Source of the DNA: DASRVA01 sp050732935
GTDB lineage: Bacteria; Gemmatimonadota; Gemmatimonadetes; JACCXV01; JAHWKZ01
Reading direction: 5' to 3'
Assembly (NCBI GenBank): GCA_050732935.1
Contig: JBOHRW010000135.1
Location: forward strand, 1 to 18,674
Length of the DNA: 18,674 bases
Shown piece by piece: positions 1-6,885 of this stretch (its first letter is position 1; the number at the start of each line of letters is the position of its first letter). The notes beneath the pieces are model-generated. The model had not been told where the DNA came from. It ran no database searches and saw only the letters and a list, made by a program, of their open reading frames with translations. Both the position numbers and the translations under genes were made by a program.

Positions 1-160
1 GAGCCTTGTCGATCGCGTCAAACGGGATGAACTCCGCCAACCCCTTCTTCGACTGGACCTCCGTGATCGCCGCCGTCAACGTCGTCTTGCCGTGATCCAC
101 GTGACCGATCGTCCCCACGTTCACGTGTGGCTTCGTACGCTCAAACTTCGCCTTGCTCAT
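1..160 (-). CDS. tuf: Elongation factor Tu, N-terminal part (cut by left window edge)
   Basis: EF-Tu is the GTPase that carries aminoacyl-tRNA to the ribosomal A site. Only the first 53 codons are inside the window; the rest lies beyond position 1. The reading starts MSKAKFERTKPHVNVGTIGH and contains the P-loop GHVDHGKT at about residues 19-26, which is diagnostic for translational GTPases and, with this N-terminus, for EF-Tu. The ATG is at 160-158 and is preceded by a purine-rich stretch (GAGAGAAGAGGG) a few bases upstream. It is the last gene of a tRNA-tuf unit, 58 bases downstream of tRNA-Thr(GGU), and is presumably co-transcribed from the promoter at 737-764. The first base of the window belongs to the next codon. 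Confidence 0.97.
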   Translation of the reverse strand, partial: MSKAKFERTKPHVNVGTIGHVDHGKTTLTAAITEVQSKKGLAEFIPFDAIDKA

Positions 161-218
161 CGGCCCTCTTCTCTCCGGATGTGGATACTGCGGCGCCGTA
201 CCTGTCGACATCGTGCGG

Positions 219-294
219 TGGAGCCCAGGAGCGGGATTGAACCGCCGACCTCGTCCTTACCAAGGACGTGCTCTACCAACTGAGCTACCTGGGC
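219..294 (-). tRNA. tRNA-Thr(GGU)
   Basis: A 76-nt cloverleaf can be folded: acceptor GCCCAGG pairs with CCTGGGC, followed by discriminator T and an encoded CCA (219-221 on the plus strand read tgg). The anticodon stem CGTCC/GGACG encloses loop TTGGTAA, giving anticodon GGT, threonine. The T-arm carries GGTTCAATCC. It is the fourth tRNA of the cluster and the one next to tuf, equivalent in position to E. coli thrT. Confidence 0.96.
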
Positions 295-306
295 TCGGGA
301 CGAATC

Positions 307-382
307 TGGAGCGGGAGACGGGTCTCGAACCCGCAACCCCGAGCTTGGAAGGCTCGTGCTCTGCCAGTTGAGCTACTCCCGC
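307..382 (-). tRNA. tRNA-Gly(UCC)
   Basis: A 76-nt cloverleaf: acceptor GCGGGAG pairs with CTCCCGC, then T and encoded CCA. The anticodon stem CGAGC/GCTCG holds loop CTTCCAA, anticodon TCC, glycine. It lies 12 bases upstream of tRNA-Thr(GGU) in the same transcript and corresponds in position to E. coli glyT. Confidence 0.96.
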
Positions 383-415
383 CCGCCATGCGCCCGCGTT
401 GCGATCGAACCACTC

Positions 416-501
416 TGGTGGAGGGAGGAGGATTCGAACCTCCGAAGGCATGAGCCAGCAGATTTACAGTCTGCCCCGTTTGACCGCTTCGGTATCCCTC
501 C
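416..501 (-). tRNA. tRNA-Tyr(GUA)
   Basis: An 86-nt class II tRNA with a long variable arm: acceptor GGAGGGA pairs with TCCCTCC, then A and encoded CCA. The anticodon loop CTGTAAA gives anticodon GTA, tyrosine. The long variable arm and A discriminator are usual for bacterial tRNA-Tyr. It is the second tRNA of the cluster, at the position of E. coli tyrU. Confidence 0.96.
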
Positions 502-555
502 GGCCTTGATCCCGTACCCGGGCGTGGCGGCCCGCCGGGTCCGGAACCGGACGAT

Positions 556-631
556 TGGAGCCGATGACCAGACTCGAACTGGTAACCTGCTGCTTACAAG
601 GCAGCTGCTCTACCATTTGAGCTACATCGGC
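556..631 (-). tRNA. tRNA-Thr(UGU)
   Basis: A 76-nt cloverleaf: acceptor GCCGATG pairs with CATCGGC, then T and encoded CCA. The anticodon stem GCTGC/GCAGC holds loop CTTGTAA, anticodon TGT, threonine. It is the first gene of the tRNA-tuf unit, about 100 bases downstream of the expected transcription start of the promoter at 737-764, and corresponds in position to E. coli thrU. Confidence 0.96.
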
Positions 632-736
632 GGCCGGATCCCCGCTCCTGCATCCGCGACGCCGATCTGCGGGCCTCCCCGACCGTATGCCGGATGCCCT
701 TCCTGGACACAATACGGCCAAGGGAAAAGAATCGCG

Positions 737-764
737 AATATACTTGTTCAGGAACGGTTGTCAA
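737..764 (-). promoter_or_regulatory. Sigma70-type promoter of the tRNA-tuf operon
   Basis: Reading the minus strand, a perfect -35 box TTGACA (764-759) is separated by 16 bases from TATATT (742-737). A CG-rich stretch (CGCG) follows the -10 box, as in many growth-rate-controlled stable-RNA promoters. The start would fall near 730, leaving a leader of about 100 nt before tRNA-Thr(UGU), in which I see no other gene. The TGA inside TTGACA is also the cysS stop codon. Confidence 0.85.
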
Positions 765-2194
765 TACCGGAAGCCGTCCCCAGTCGTCCCCTGGGCCAGC
801 TTCCAGCGGACCCCCTGCGGGGTGTCTTCGAGGATCACGCCGCGCGCGGCCAGCTGTTCTCGGATGGTGTCGGCGCGAGCCCAGTCCCGCTCCTTCCGCG
901 CCGCCTCCCGCTCGGCGATCAGGGCCTCGATCTCGGTGGAGAGATCGATCTCGGGAGGATCCGGAGTCAGCACGTCGTAGATCCGGTCGAAGGCGTCCAG
1001 CATCGCCCCCAGGGCGGCGCGGTCGCCGGCGCTGGCGCGGTTCTCGTCGATGGCGCGGTTGATGTCCCGGATCCATTCGAACACCGCCCCCAGGGCCCGG
1101 CTCGTGTTCAGGTCGTCGTCGAGGGCGGCGTCGAACTCGGCCCGCGCGCGCCGCGTACGGTCGGCGATTCCGGGGTCCGGCACGCCGTCCGAGGGGAGGG
1201 CCTCGAGCCGCGCGACGAAGTCCCCCAGGCGCTCCAGCGACGCGACCGCCTGTTCGAGTCCGGCGAAGGTGAAGTTGAGCTGCGAGCGATAGTGGACCGA
1301 GAGCAGCAGATAGCGGATCGCGCGTGGCCGGTAGCCGCGCTCGAGGACGCCCCGCAGGGTAAGGAAGTTGCCCAGCGACTTGGCCATCTTCCGGCCCTCC
1401 ACGATCAGGTGCTCGGCGTGGAGCCAGGTGCGTGCGAAGGCTTTCCCGGTGGCGGCCTCCGACTGGGCGATCTCGTTCTCGTGGTGGGGGAAGATGTTGT
1501 CGACTCCGCCGGTGTGGATGTCGAACGTCTCCCCGAGGTAGGCCATCGACATCGCCGAGCACTCGATGTGCCATCCCGGCCGGCCGCGTCCGAGAGCCGT
1601 GTCCCAGGCGGCCTCCCCCGGTCCGGCCGACTTCCAGAGCGCGAAGTCCTTGGGGCTCTCCTTGTCGTACTCGTCGGAGTCCACCCGCGCGCCGTCGAGC
1701 ATCCCGGAGAGATCGACGCGTGAGAGCTTCCCGTATCCGGGGAAGCTCGCGATCCGGAAATAGATCGAACCGTCCTCGGTGGTGTAGGTGTGGCCCCGCT
1801 CCCGGAGTCGCGCGACCAGCTCCGCCATCGCGTCGATGTGGTCGGTCGCCCGTGGGTAGTGCTCGGCCGGCTCCACCCGCAGGGTTCGCAGGTCCTCGAA
1901 GAAGGCCTCGGCGAAACCGGCGGTGAGCTCGGCGATCGGAACGCCGCGCGTCCTGGCCTTGGCGATGATCTTGTCGTCCACGTCGGTCAGGTTCATGACC
2001 TGCGTGACGTCGTAGCCGCGAGCCTCGAGCACGCGTCGGAGAAGATCCTCGAACAGGAACGTCCGCAGGTTCCCGACGTGGGCGTAGTCGTGGACCGTCG
2101 GGCCGCAGGTGTACATGCTGACGCGGCCCTCCTCGAGCGGCTCGAACGGGACGATCTCTCGGCGCAGGGTGTCGTAGAAGGCCAGCCCGCTCAC
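761..2194 (-). CDS. cysS: Cysteinyl-tRNA synthetase
   Basis: A class I aminoacyl-tRNA synthetase that charges tRNA-Cys in the cytoplasm; 477 residues, close to the usual bacterial length. Visible are the N-terminal YTCGPTVHDYAHVGN block with zinc-ligand Cys30 and the HIGH-type motif HVGN (39-42), the remaining expected zinc ligands Cys212 (WHIECS), His237 and Glu241 (PHHENE), and the KMSKS-type motif KMAKS (269-273). The C-terminal anticodon-binding helical part (REAARKERDWARADTIREQL) is intact. The start chosen is GTG at 2194-2192, which overlaps the mscS stop in a GTGA tetranucleotide and puts the conserved block at its usual distance from the N-terminus; the ribosome-binding site is weak, so coupling to mscS translation is likely. 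Its TGA stop lies inside the -35 box of the tRNA-tuf promoter. Confidence 0.97.
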   Translation of the reverse strand: MSGLAFYDTLRREIVPFEPLEEGRVSMYTCGPTVHDYAHVGNLRTFLFEDLLRRVLEARGYDVTQVMNLTDVDDKIIAKARTRGVPIAELTAGFAEAFFEDLRTLRVEPAEHYPRATDHIDAMAELVARLRERGHTYTTEDGSIYFRIASFPGYGKLSRVDLSGMLDGARVDSDEYDKESPKDFALWKSAGPGEAAWDTALGRGRPGWHIECSAMSMAYLGETFDIHTGGVDNIFPHHENEIAQSEAATGKAFARTWLHAEHLIVEGRKMAKSLGNFLTLRGVLERGYRPRAIRYLLLSVHYRSQLNFTFAGLEQAVASLERLGDFVARLEALPSDGVPDPGIADRTRRARAEFDAALDDDLNTSRALGAVFEWIRDINRAIDENRASAGDRAALGAMLDAFDRIYDVLTPDPPEIDLSTEIEALIAEREAARKERDWARADTIREQLAARGVILEDTPQGVRWKLAQGTTGDGFRY

Positions 2195-3099
2195 GACCGC
2201 TGGCCGGCGCCCACCGAGGCCGGCTCCACGGGCTGTCCGTCGGGGGCCCGATGCCAGACGGTGCGCTGCGGGAACGGAATCTCGATGCCTTCGGCGTCGA
2301 AACGGTGCTTGATGCGGCGGCGAAGCTCCCGGGCCACATCCCACTGCTTGAGCGGCAGCGTCTTGGCCATCATGCGGATGGTGACGGCCGAGTCGCCGAA
2401 GGCCTCCACTCCGGGAACGGTCGGCGGCTCCATGAGGAGGGTCCCGAAGACCGGATCCTCGTAGATCTCGTCGGCGATCGCCTCGAGGACGGCGATCACG
2501 CGATCCGGATCCTCGCCGTAGCCCACGCCGATCTCGAGCACGGCGCGGGACCAGCCCTTCGTCTTGTTGGACAGGACCCGGATCTCCCCGTTCGGGACGA
2601 CGTGGACGCTCCCGTGCAGATCCCGCAGGACGGTCGTCCGCAGGTTGACCTCTTCGACGACACCGTCCACTCCGGCCGTCTCGATGACATCGCCGATCGC
2701 ATACTGGTCCTCGAGCAGGATGAAGAATCCGCTGATCACATCCTTGACGAGCGTCTGGGCGCCGAAGCCGATCGCCAGCGACGCGACGCCGGCCGTCGCC
2801 AGCAGCGGACCGAGCGGCAGCCCGAGCGTGTCGAGGATCATCATGAGCGTCACGGTCAGGATGAGGATGAGCCCGCCCGTGGTCATGACCGACGCCAGGG
2901 TCTTCCGCCGCTGCAGCCGCTCGCTGGTGCCCGGCCCGACCTCGATCGGCATCCGGCTGATCCGGTTCCGGATCACGCGCAGGACCAGGTATGCGCCGGT
3001 CCCCACGAGGAGGATGACGACGACCTGGATCGCCGAATTCACGATCTGCGCCCAGTCGAGCTGGATCTCGAACGGAATGAGGGTCGCGAGCGACTCCAT
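2191..3099 (-). CDS. Small-conductance mechanosensitive channel, MscS family
   Basis: Inner-membrane channel of the MscS family that opens under membrane tension and releases solutes during hypo-osmotic shock. 302 residues. After a short N-terminus there are three hydrophobic segments at about residues 20-43, 70-92 and 96-125. The third contains the family's Gly/Ala-rich pore helix leading into GFGAQTLVKDVISGFFILLED and AIGDVIE, the best conserved MscS signature. The cytoplasmic beta domain follows (VVEEVNLRTTVLRD, VVPNGEI). It is a short, three-helix member rather than the large MscK type. The ATG at 3099 has a good GGAGGG ribosome-binding site 2-8 bases upstream. Its stop overlaps the cysS start (GTGA). 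It sits 77 bases downstream of the secreted-protein gene in the long operon. Exact gating class cannot be told from sequence. Confidence 0.93.
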   Translation of the reverse strand: MESLATLIPFEIQLDWAQIVNSAIQVVVILLVGTGAYLVLRVIRNRISRMPIEVGPGTSERLQRRKTLASVMTTGGLILILTVTLMMILDTLGLPLGPLLATAGVASLAIGFGAQTLVKDVISGFFILLEDQYAIGDVIETAGVDGVVEEVNLRTTVLRDLHGSVHVVPNGEIRVLSNKTKGWSRAVLEIGVGYGEDPDRVIAVLEAIADEIYEDPVFGTLLMEPPTVPGVEAFGDSAVTIRMMAKTLPLKQWDVARELRRRIKHRFDAEGIEIPFPQRTVWHRAPDGQPVEPASVGAGQRS

Positions 3100-3177
3100 C
3101 GCCCTCCGGGAGGCTGGAACTATTGGGAAACTTTGAAATTACGTGGAACCGTGGAGGCGCACCAGCCGCGCCCGGCG

Positions 3178-3684
3178 CTACTCCGTCGTGAGCCGGAGCT
3201 CGGTCAGCACCCAGCGGCCGCGCTCGCTGCGCGCTCCCACGAAGACCCTCTCCACCACGGGTTCGGCGGTAGAGTCCTCCCGGTACACCCGCTCGCCCAC
3301 GGCGTAGCCTGCCTCGGCTCGCGGATCGTAGGACGAGTAGTCGGGGAATCGGAAGCTGATCTCCTCCGTGGCGTCGAAGAGCTCGTCCAGCAGGAACTGG
3401 AGCTGAGGTTCGGCGAGCCGCTGGTTGATCCGTTCGCGCTGGATGACCACGTAGACGCGGCCACCTCGGGCGAGCTCGGCGATGCCTCGGGCATCGCCCG
3501 ACTCCCAGGCCGAGGCGAGCTGGCGATAGATCTCCTGAAGGCTGGGCGGCGCCGCCTCCTGACGGGGGGCCAGGGAAGCCCCGACCCGGCGCTGATCCAG
3601 CTCCTGGGCCGGCGCCGACGTCGCACTCCACAGCGTCAGGACGAGGCCGACGAGGAGCACCGTGAAGAGGGTCGTTCGCTGCAT
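3178..3684 (-). CDS. Small secreted protein of unknown function, possibly NTF2-like
   Basis: 168 residues. The N-terminus is a classical Sec signal peptide (MQRTTLFTVLLVGLVLTLWS, then ATSAPAQ) with probable cleavage after SAPA, near residue 26. After a short Ala/Pro linker the mature part is a compact alpha-plus-beta domain: a helix (LQEIYRQLASAWESGDARGI), strand-like runs (GRVYVVIQRERI, EISFRFPDYS, GYAVGERVYR) and a C-terminal strand (GRWVLTELRL). One helix followed by strands of this length resembles NTF2-like/DUF4783 secreted proteins, but I do not recognise the family with confidence. It starts with ATG, has no obvious ribosome-binding site, and is separated from pyrE by a gap holding a perfect 9-bp hairpin, which may act on it. 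Location is probably periplasm. Confidence 0.8.
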   Translation of the reverse strand: MQRTTLFTVLLVGLVLTLWSATSAPAQELDQRRVGASLAPRQEAAPPSLQEIYRQLASAWESGDARGIAELARGGRVYVVIQRERINQRLAEPQLQFLLDELFDATEEISFRFPDYSSYDPRAEAGYAVGERVYREDSTAEPVVERVFVGARSERGRWVLTELRLTTE

Positions 3685-3699
3685 CAGGCTTGGTACGTC

Positions 3700-3726
3700 C
3701 GCCGGCGGTCTTTGTTCCCGCCGGCG
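3700..3726 (-). other. Perfect 9-bp stem-loop between pyrE and the secreted-protein gene
   Basis: CGCCGGCGG and CCGCCGGCG form an uninterrupted G/C-only stem around a 9-nt A-rich loop (GAACAAAGA on the minus strand). It lies 15 bases upstream of the next ATG and 36 bases after the pyrE stop. No T-run follows, so a standard intrinsic terminator is unlikely; an mRNA processing/stabilising element or attenuating structure is possible. Confidence 0.6.
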
Positions 3727-3762
3727 CTGCCAAGCAGATCCCGACGCCTGCCGCGCCCCCGG

Positions 3763-4386
3763 TCAGGCCTCCGGCCGACTGCCCGGCTTCTGGACGGGCA
3801 CCCCTTCTGCGCAGGGGGCGCATTCCGCTGGCGGAACCTGGACACCGTCGAGACGGACCAGGGACGCGTACGGTACGTCCCAGGACGCGCGGCCGCCGGA
3901 GCGGTCTACGAGGCAGGCCACGCCGACCACGTGCGCTCCCGCGACCGCTGCGAGACGGATCAGCTCGCGCAGCGACCCGGCCGTGGTGACGACGTCCTCG
4001 GCTAGGACGACGCGCTCCCCGGGGGCGAGTCGGAAGCCACGCCGGAAACCCAGCGCTCCATCTTCCCCGCGTTCGGCCCAGATGGCACGGCAGCCGAACG
4101 CTCGACCCAGCTCGTGGCCCAGGACCAGCCCGCCGATCGCCGGCGACACGACGGCGTCCGGTGGCTCCCCCAGCGACGGGAGGAGTCGGGCCACCAGCGA
4201 CTCGGCGGCCTCGCCGGCGTCCTCGGGGTGCTGGAGGAAGAGGGCGCACTGGACGTAGTGCGGGCTATGGAGCCCGCTCGAGAGGCGGAAGTGGCCTTCG
4301 AGGAGAGCCCCCCGCTCACGGAGGCGGGCCAGCCAGTCGGTCGAACCGTCGTGACCGTCCCCCCGGCTGGGGATCTCCGGGGTCAC
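3763..4386 (-). CDS. pyrE: Orotate phosphoribosyltransferase
   Basis: Transfers ribose-5-phosphate from PRPP to orotate to make OMP, the fifth step of UMP synthesis. 207 residues with start GTG at 4386-4384, which overlaps the pyrF stop (GTGA) and has a strong GGGAGGAG ribosome-binding site 8 bases upstream. Visible are FRLSSGLHSPHYVQC near residues 33-47 (orotate/PRPP-binding strand), the PAIGG turn (82-86), a catalytic-loop region AERGEDGALGFRRGF around 104-118, and the type I phosphoribosyltransferase PRPP motif VVLAEDVVTTAGS (126-138). The loop is of the type that keeps the arginines but not the K-D-H-G run known from E. coli PyrE. The last 20 or so residues are Pro-rich and poorly conserved. 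Last of the four contiguous pyr genes. Confidence 0.95.
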   Translation of the reverse strand: MTPEIPSRGDGHDGSTDWLARLRERGALLEGHFRLSSGLHSPHYVQCALFLQHPEDAGEAAESLVARLLPSLGEPPDAVVSPAIGGLVLGHELGRAFGCRAIWAERGEDGALGFRRGFRLAPGERVVLAEDVVTTAGSLRELIRLAAVAGAHVVGVACLVDRSGGRASWDVPYASLVRLDGVQVPPAECAPCAEGVPVQKPGSRPEA

Positions 4387-5090
4387 GCGGCGATCTCCTC
4401 CCGGATCCGGCGCAGCGCGGCGAGGGGATTCTCGGCGCCGGTGACCGCGCGCCCCAGGACGATATGGGTGGCGCCCGCGCGCATCGCCTCGGCGGGTGAC
4501 GCCGTACGCACCTGTCCGGCGTGGTCGGCCGCCGACCACACCGGTCGGATCCCGGGTACGACGAGGAGCGGCTCGGGTCCCAGGGTGCCCCTCAGCTCCG
4601 CCACTTCGCGCGCCGAGGCCACGCAGCCGTGGGCACCGGCTTCGATCGCCAGCCGGGCGAGGGCCAAGACGGACTCGCCGAGCCCCCGGCCTCCGCCGCC
4701 GGCCACCCGCTCGAACTCCGCCGGGCCCAGGCTGGTCAGCACGGTCACGGCCAGGAGCCGCGTGCCGGCATCGGCCCGGTCGATCGCCTCGCGGGCCGCC
4801 GCGATCATCGGCCCGCCGCCCGCCGCGTGCACGGTGAGGAGCTCGACGCCGAGATCGACGGCGGCCGTCACCGCGCCGGCCACGGTCGCCGGCGTGTCGT
4901 GGAACTTCAGGTCCAGGAACACGCCCAGGCCGTCGGCGGACAGCTCGCGGACGAAAGACGGACCGGCCCGCGTGAAGAGCGCGCTTCCCACCTTGTAGCG
5001 TCGGATGTCGTCGACCAGCGCCTCCACACAGCGCCGGGCCTCGTCCGGCGCTGGGTGGTCGAGCGCGACGATCAGGGGCGAATCCGTCAC
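4383..5090 (-). CDS. pyrF: Orotidine 5'-phosphate decarboxylase
   Basis: Decarboxylates OMP to UMP. 235 residues, standard for the bacterial subfamily. The TIM-barrel begins MTDSPLIVALDHP with the first active-site Asp in LD (residue 11), Lys33 in YKVG, and the catalytic charge network D60-L-K62-F-H-D65 in DLKFHDTPATV. The C-terminal phosphate-binding segments VVPGIRP and GRAVTGAENP are present. GTG at 5090-5088 overlaps the pyrD stop (GTGA), and its own TGA overlaps the pyrE GTG, so the three enzymes are probably translated in a coupled way. An open frame continues upstream inside pyrD but is only the shadow frame. Confidence 0.96.
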   Translation of the reverse strand: MTDSPLIVALDHPAPDEARRCVEALVDDIRRYKVGSALFTRAGPSFVRELSADGLGVFLDLKFHDTPATVAGAVTAAVDLGVELLTVHAAGGGPMIAAAREAIDRADAGTRLLAVTVLTSLGPAEFERVAGGGGRGLGESVLALARLAIEAGAHGCVASAREVAELRGTLGPEPLLVVPGIRPVWSAADHAGQVRTASPAEAMRAGATHIVLGRAVTGAENPLAALRRIREEIAA

Positions 5091-6064
5091 CCCGTCCAAA
5101 CCGGCACCTCGGCGGGCTCGCCTTCGCGGTGGGCCGCGCCCACGAGAGCCTCGATCGTGGTCGCGTGACGAACGCAGTATCTCTCCAGGCCGGCCACGAT
5201 CTCGATGCACGCGCGCGGGTTCACGAACGCCGCCGTGCCCACCTGCACGGCCTGGGCGCCGGCCAGCAGATATTCGAGGGCGTCGCGCCACGAGGCGACC
5301 CCCCCGATCCCCATGATCGGCAGCTCCGGAAGCCGGGCCCGGACCTGGTAGGTCCAGTGGATCCCAACCGGCAGGATGGCCGGCCCCGAGAGGCCACCTG
5401 ATCGCGTTCCCAGGACGGGACGCCGCCGCTCGAGATCGATCCGCATGCCGTACAGGGTGTTGATGAGCGACACCCCGTCGGCGCCCTCCTCCGCGGCGGC
5501 TTCCGCGAACGGCACGACGTCGGTGACGTTGGGGCTGAGCTTGACGTAGACCGGGAGCGACGTCCCGGCCCGTACCCCGCGCACGGTGCGGCGGAATTGA
5601 TCCGGATGGCAGCCGATGTTGGTCCCGCCTTCCTCGACGTTCGGACACGAGACGTTGACCTCGATCGCGTCGCAGCCGACGGCGTCCCGGTCGCGCTCGA
5701 CCTTGGCCGCCAGGGCGGCGTACTCGTCGGGGGCGTTGCCGGCGATGTTGACGATCATTCGCGCCCTCCCCCGGGACGCCTTCACCAGCGGCGCCTTGCG
5801 CTCGACGAACGCGTCCCATCCGATGTTGGCGAGCCCGATCGAGTTCAGCATTCCGCTTGATGTCTCCGCGATGCGCGGAGCTGGATTCCCGTCGCGCGGC
5901 GCGAGGAAGAGCGTCTTGGTGACGAAGCCGCCGAGGGCGTCGAGCGGGAAGAAATCGGTGAAGGCGTCCCCGTAGCCGAACGTCCCGCTGGCGGCGAGGA
6001 CCGGGTTGGCGAGCTCGAGCGAACCGCAGCGGGTCGCGAGGATGTCGCCGCCCGGGGCGCTCAC
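5087..6064 (-). CDS. pyrD: Dihydroorotate dehydrogenase, class 1B catalytic subunit
   Basis: FMN enzyme oxidising dihydroorotate to orotate; with PyrK it passes electrons to NAD+. 325 residues. Conserved pieces: NPVLAASGTFGYG (20-32), TKT (49-51) and NSIGLAN (74-80) for FMN and substrate, NVSCPNV with the active-site base Cys140 that marks class 1, KLSPNV (175-180), SGGLSGPAILP (222-232) and GIGGV (252-256) for FMN phosphate. A cysteine base plus a neighbouring pyrK gene define class 1B rather than the membrane-bound class 2. GTG at 6064-6062 overlaps the pyrK stop (GTGA), with GAGG 7 bases upstream. An upstream extension in the same frame has no conserved sequence and would overlap pyrK, so it is not used. 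Confidence 0.96.
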   Translation of the reverse strand: MSAPGGDILATRCGSLELANPVLAASGTFGYGDAFTDFFPLDALGGFVTKTLFLAPRDGNPAPRIAETSSGMLNSIGLANIGWDAFVERKAPLVKASRGRARMIVNIAGNAPDEYAALAAKVERDRDAVGCDAIEVNVSCPNVEEGGTNIGCHPDQFRRTVRGVRAGTSLPVYVKLSPNVTDVVPFAEAAAEEGADGVSLINTLYGMRIDLERRRPVLGTRSGGLSGPAILPVGIHWTYQVRARLPELPIMGIGGVASWRDALEYLLAGAQAVQVGTAAFVNPRACIEIVAGLERYCVRHATTIEALVGAAHREGEPAEVPVWTG

Positions 6065-6885
6065 CAGGCCACCTCGCGCGGATCCATCACCGGGCCGTCC
6101 AGGCACAGCAGCCGATACGCGGGGGGCCGGCGCCGCGCGGGGACGATGCAGGCCTGGCAGACCCCGAAGCCGCAGCCCATTCGTTCCTCGAGCGAGAACT
6201 GGGCGCCGGTTACGCCGTGCTCCAGGAAGAGCGCCGCCAGCGCGCGCAGCATGGGATGCGGCCCGCACGCGTGCCACGCGCAGTCGGCCTCGGCGGCGAT
6301 CCCGGAAACCGCCCCCACCACCGTCCCCTTCTCTCCCCTCGAGCCGTCGTCGGTCCAGCGCGAGACGAGGTCGAAGAGGGAGGCCTCCTCGTCGTCCAGC
6401 TCGGCGTGCGCCGCCGCCCCCCGCTCACCATACCAGAGCTCGATCCGGTCGCCGGGGCGCGCTTCGCGCAGGCGTCGCGCGAGATAGAAGAAGGGGGCGA
6501 TGCCGATCCCGCCGGCCACCATGCGATGGATCTTCCGCCCGGATATCCGGAACGGCCGACCCAGCGGGCCGACCAGCCGGAGCGGCGTCCCCGGAGCAAG
6601 ACCGCGCAGCCAGGCGGTGCCGCGTCCAAGGACGCGCAGGAGAAAGCGCCACTCGCCCTCCCGCACGTCGCCGATCGAAAAGGGCCGGCCCAGGAACACC
6701 GTCCCCGATGGAACGGCCGGGGCGATCATGAAGAACTGTCCCGCGTCGCAATCGACATCGGCCGGCGCGGGGAAACGTAGCCAGACGGTCTCGGCGGAGA
6801 CCTCCCGAACGCCGGCCAGCGGCAGGGTCCACACCGATCGCGCCGTCCCCTCCACGGGCACGGCCCGGTGGGCCGTGGACGGCAC
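6061..6885 (-). CDS. pyrK: Dihydroorotate dehydrogenase electron-transfer subunit
   Basis: FAD and [2Fe-2S] protein that couples PyrD to NAD+. 274 residues. The N-terminal beta-barrel carries the FAD motif RPFS (67-70), followed by the nucleotide-binding GGIGIAPF (125-132) and CGPHPML (207-213). The C-terminal cluster domain has Cys238, Cys243, Cys246 and Cys261 in the PyrK spacing C-x4-C-x2-C-x14-C. The start is GTG at 6885-6883, sharing one base with the TAG stop of the upstream TPR lipoprotein gene (TAGTG), with GAGG 10 bases upstream. The first 20 residues are not conserved, so a slightly later start is conceivable. First of four overlapping pyr genes. Confidence 0.95.
   Translation of the reverse strand: MPSTAHRAVPVEGTARSVWTLPLAGVREVSAETVWLRFPAPADVDCDAGQFFMIAPAVPSGTVFLGRPFSIGDVREGEWRFLLRVLGRGTAWLRGLAPGTPLRLVGPLGRPFRISGRKIHRMVAGGIGIAPFFYLARRLREARPGDRIELWYGERGAAAHAELDDEEASLFDLVSRWTDDGSRGEKGTVVGAVSGIAAEADCAWHACGPHPMLRALAALFLEHGVTGAQFSLEERMGCGFGVCQACIVPARRRPPAYRLLCLDGPVMDPREVAW

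Noticed and set aside
594..2339. A long second minus-strand frame over cysS and two tRNA genes
   Set aside because: Arg/Pro-rich translation overlapping cysS in another frame and running into the tRNA genes.
2251..4005. A 584-codon plus-strand open frame opposite mscS, the secreted-protein gene and pyrE
   Set aside because: It crosses three recognised minus-strand genes, has low-complexity Arg/Asp/His-rich translation and no domain; it is a GC-skew shadow.
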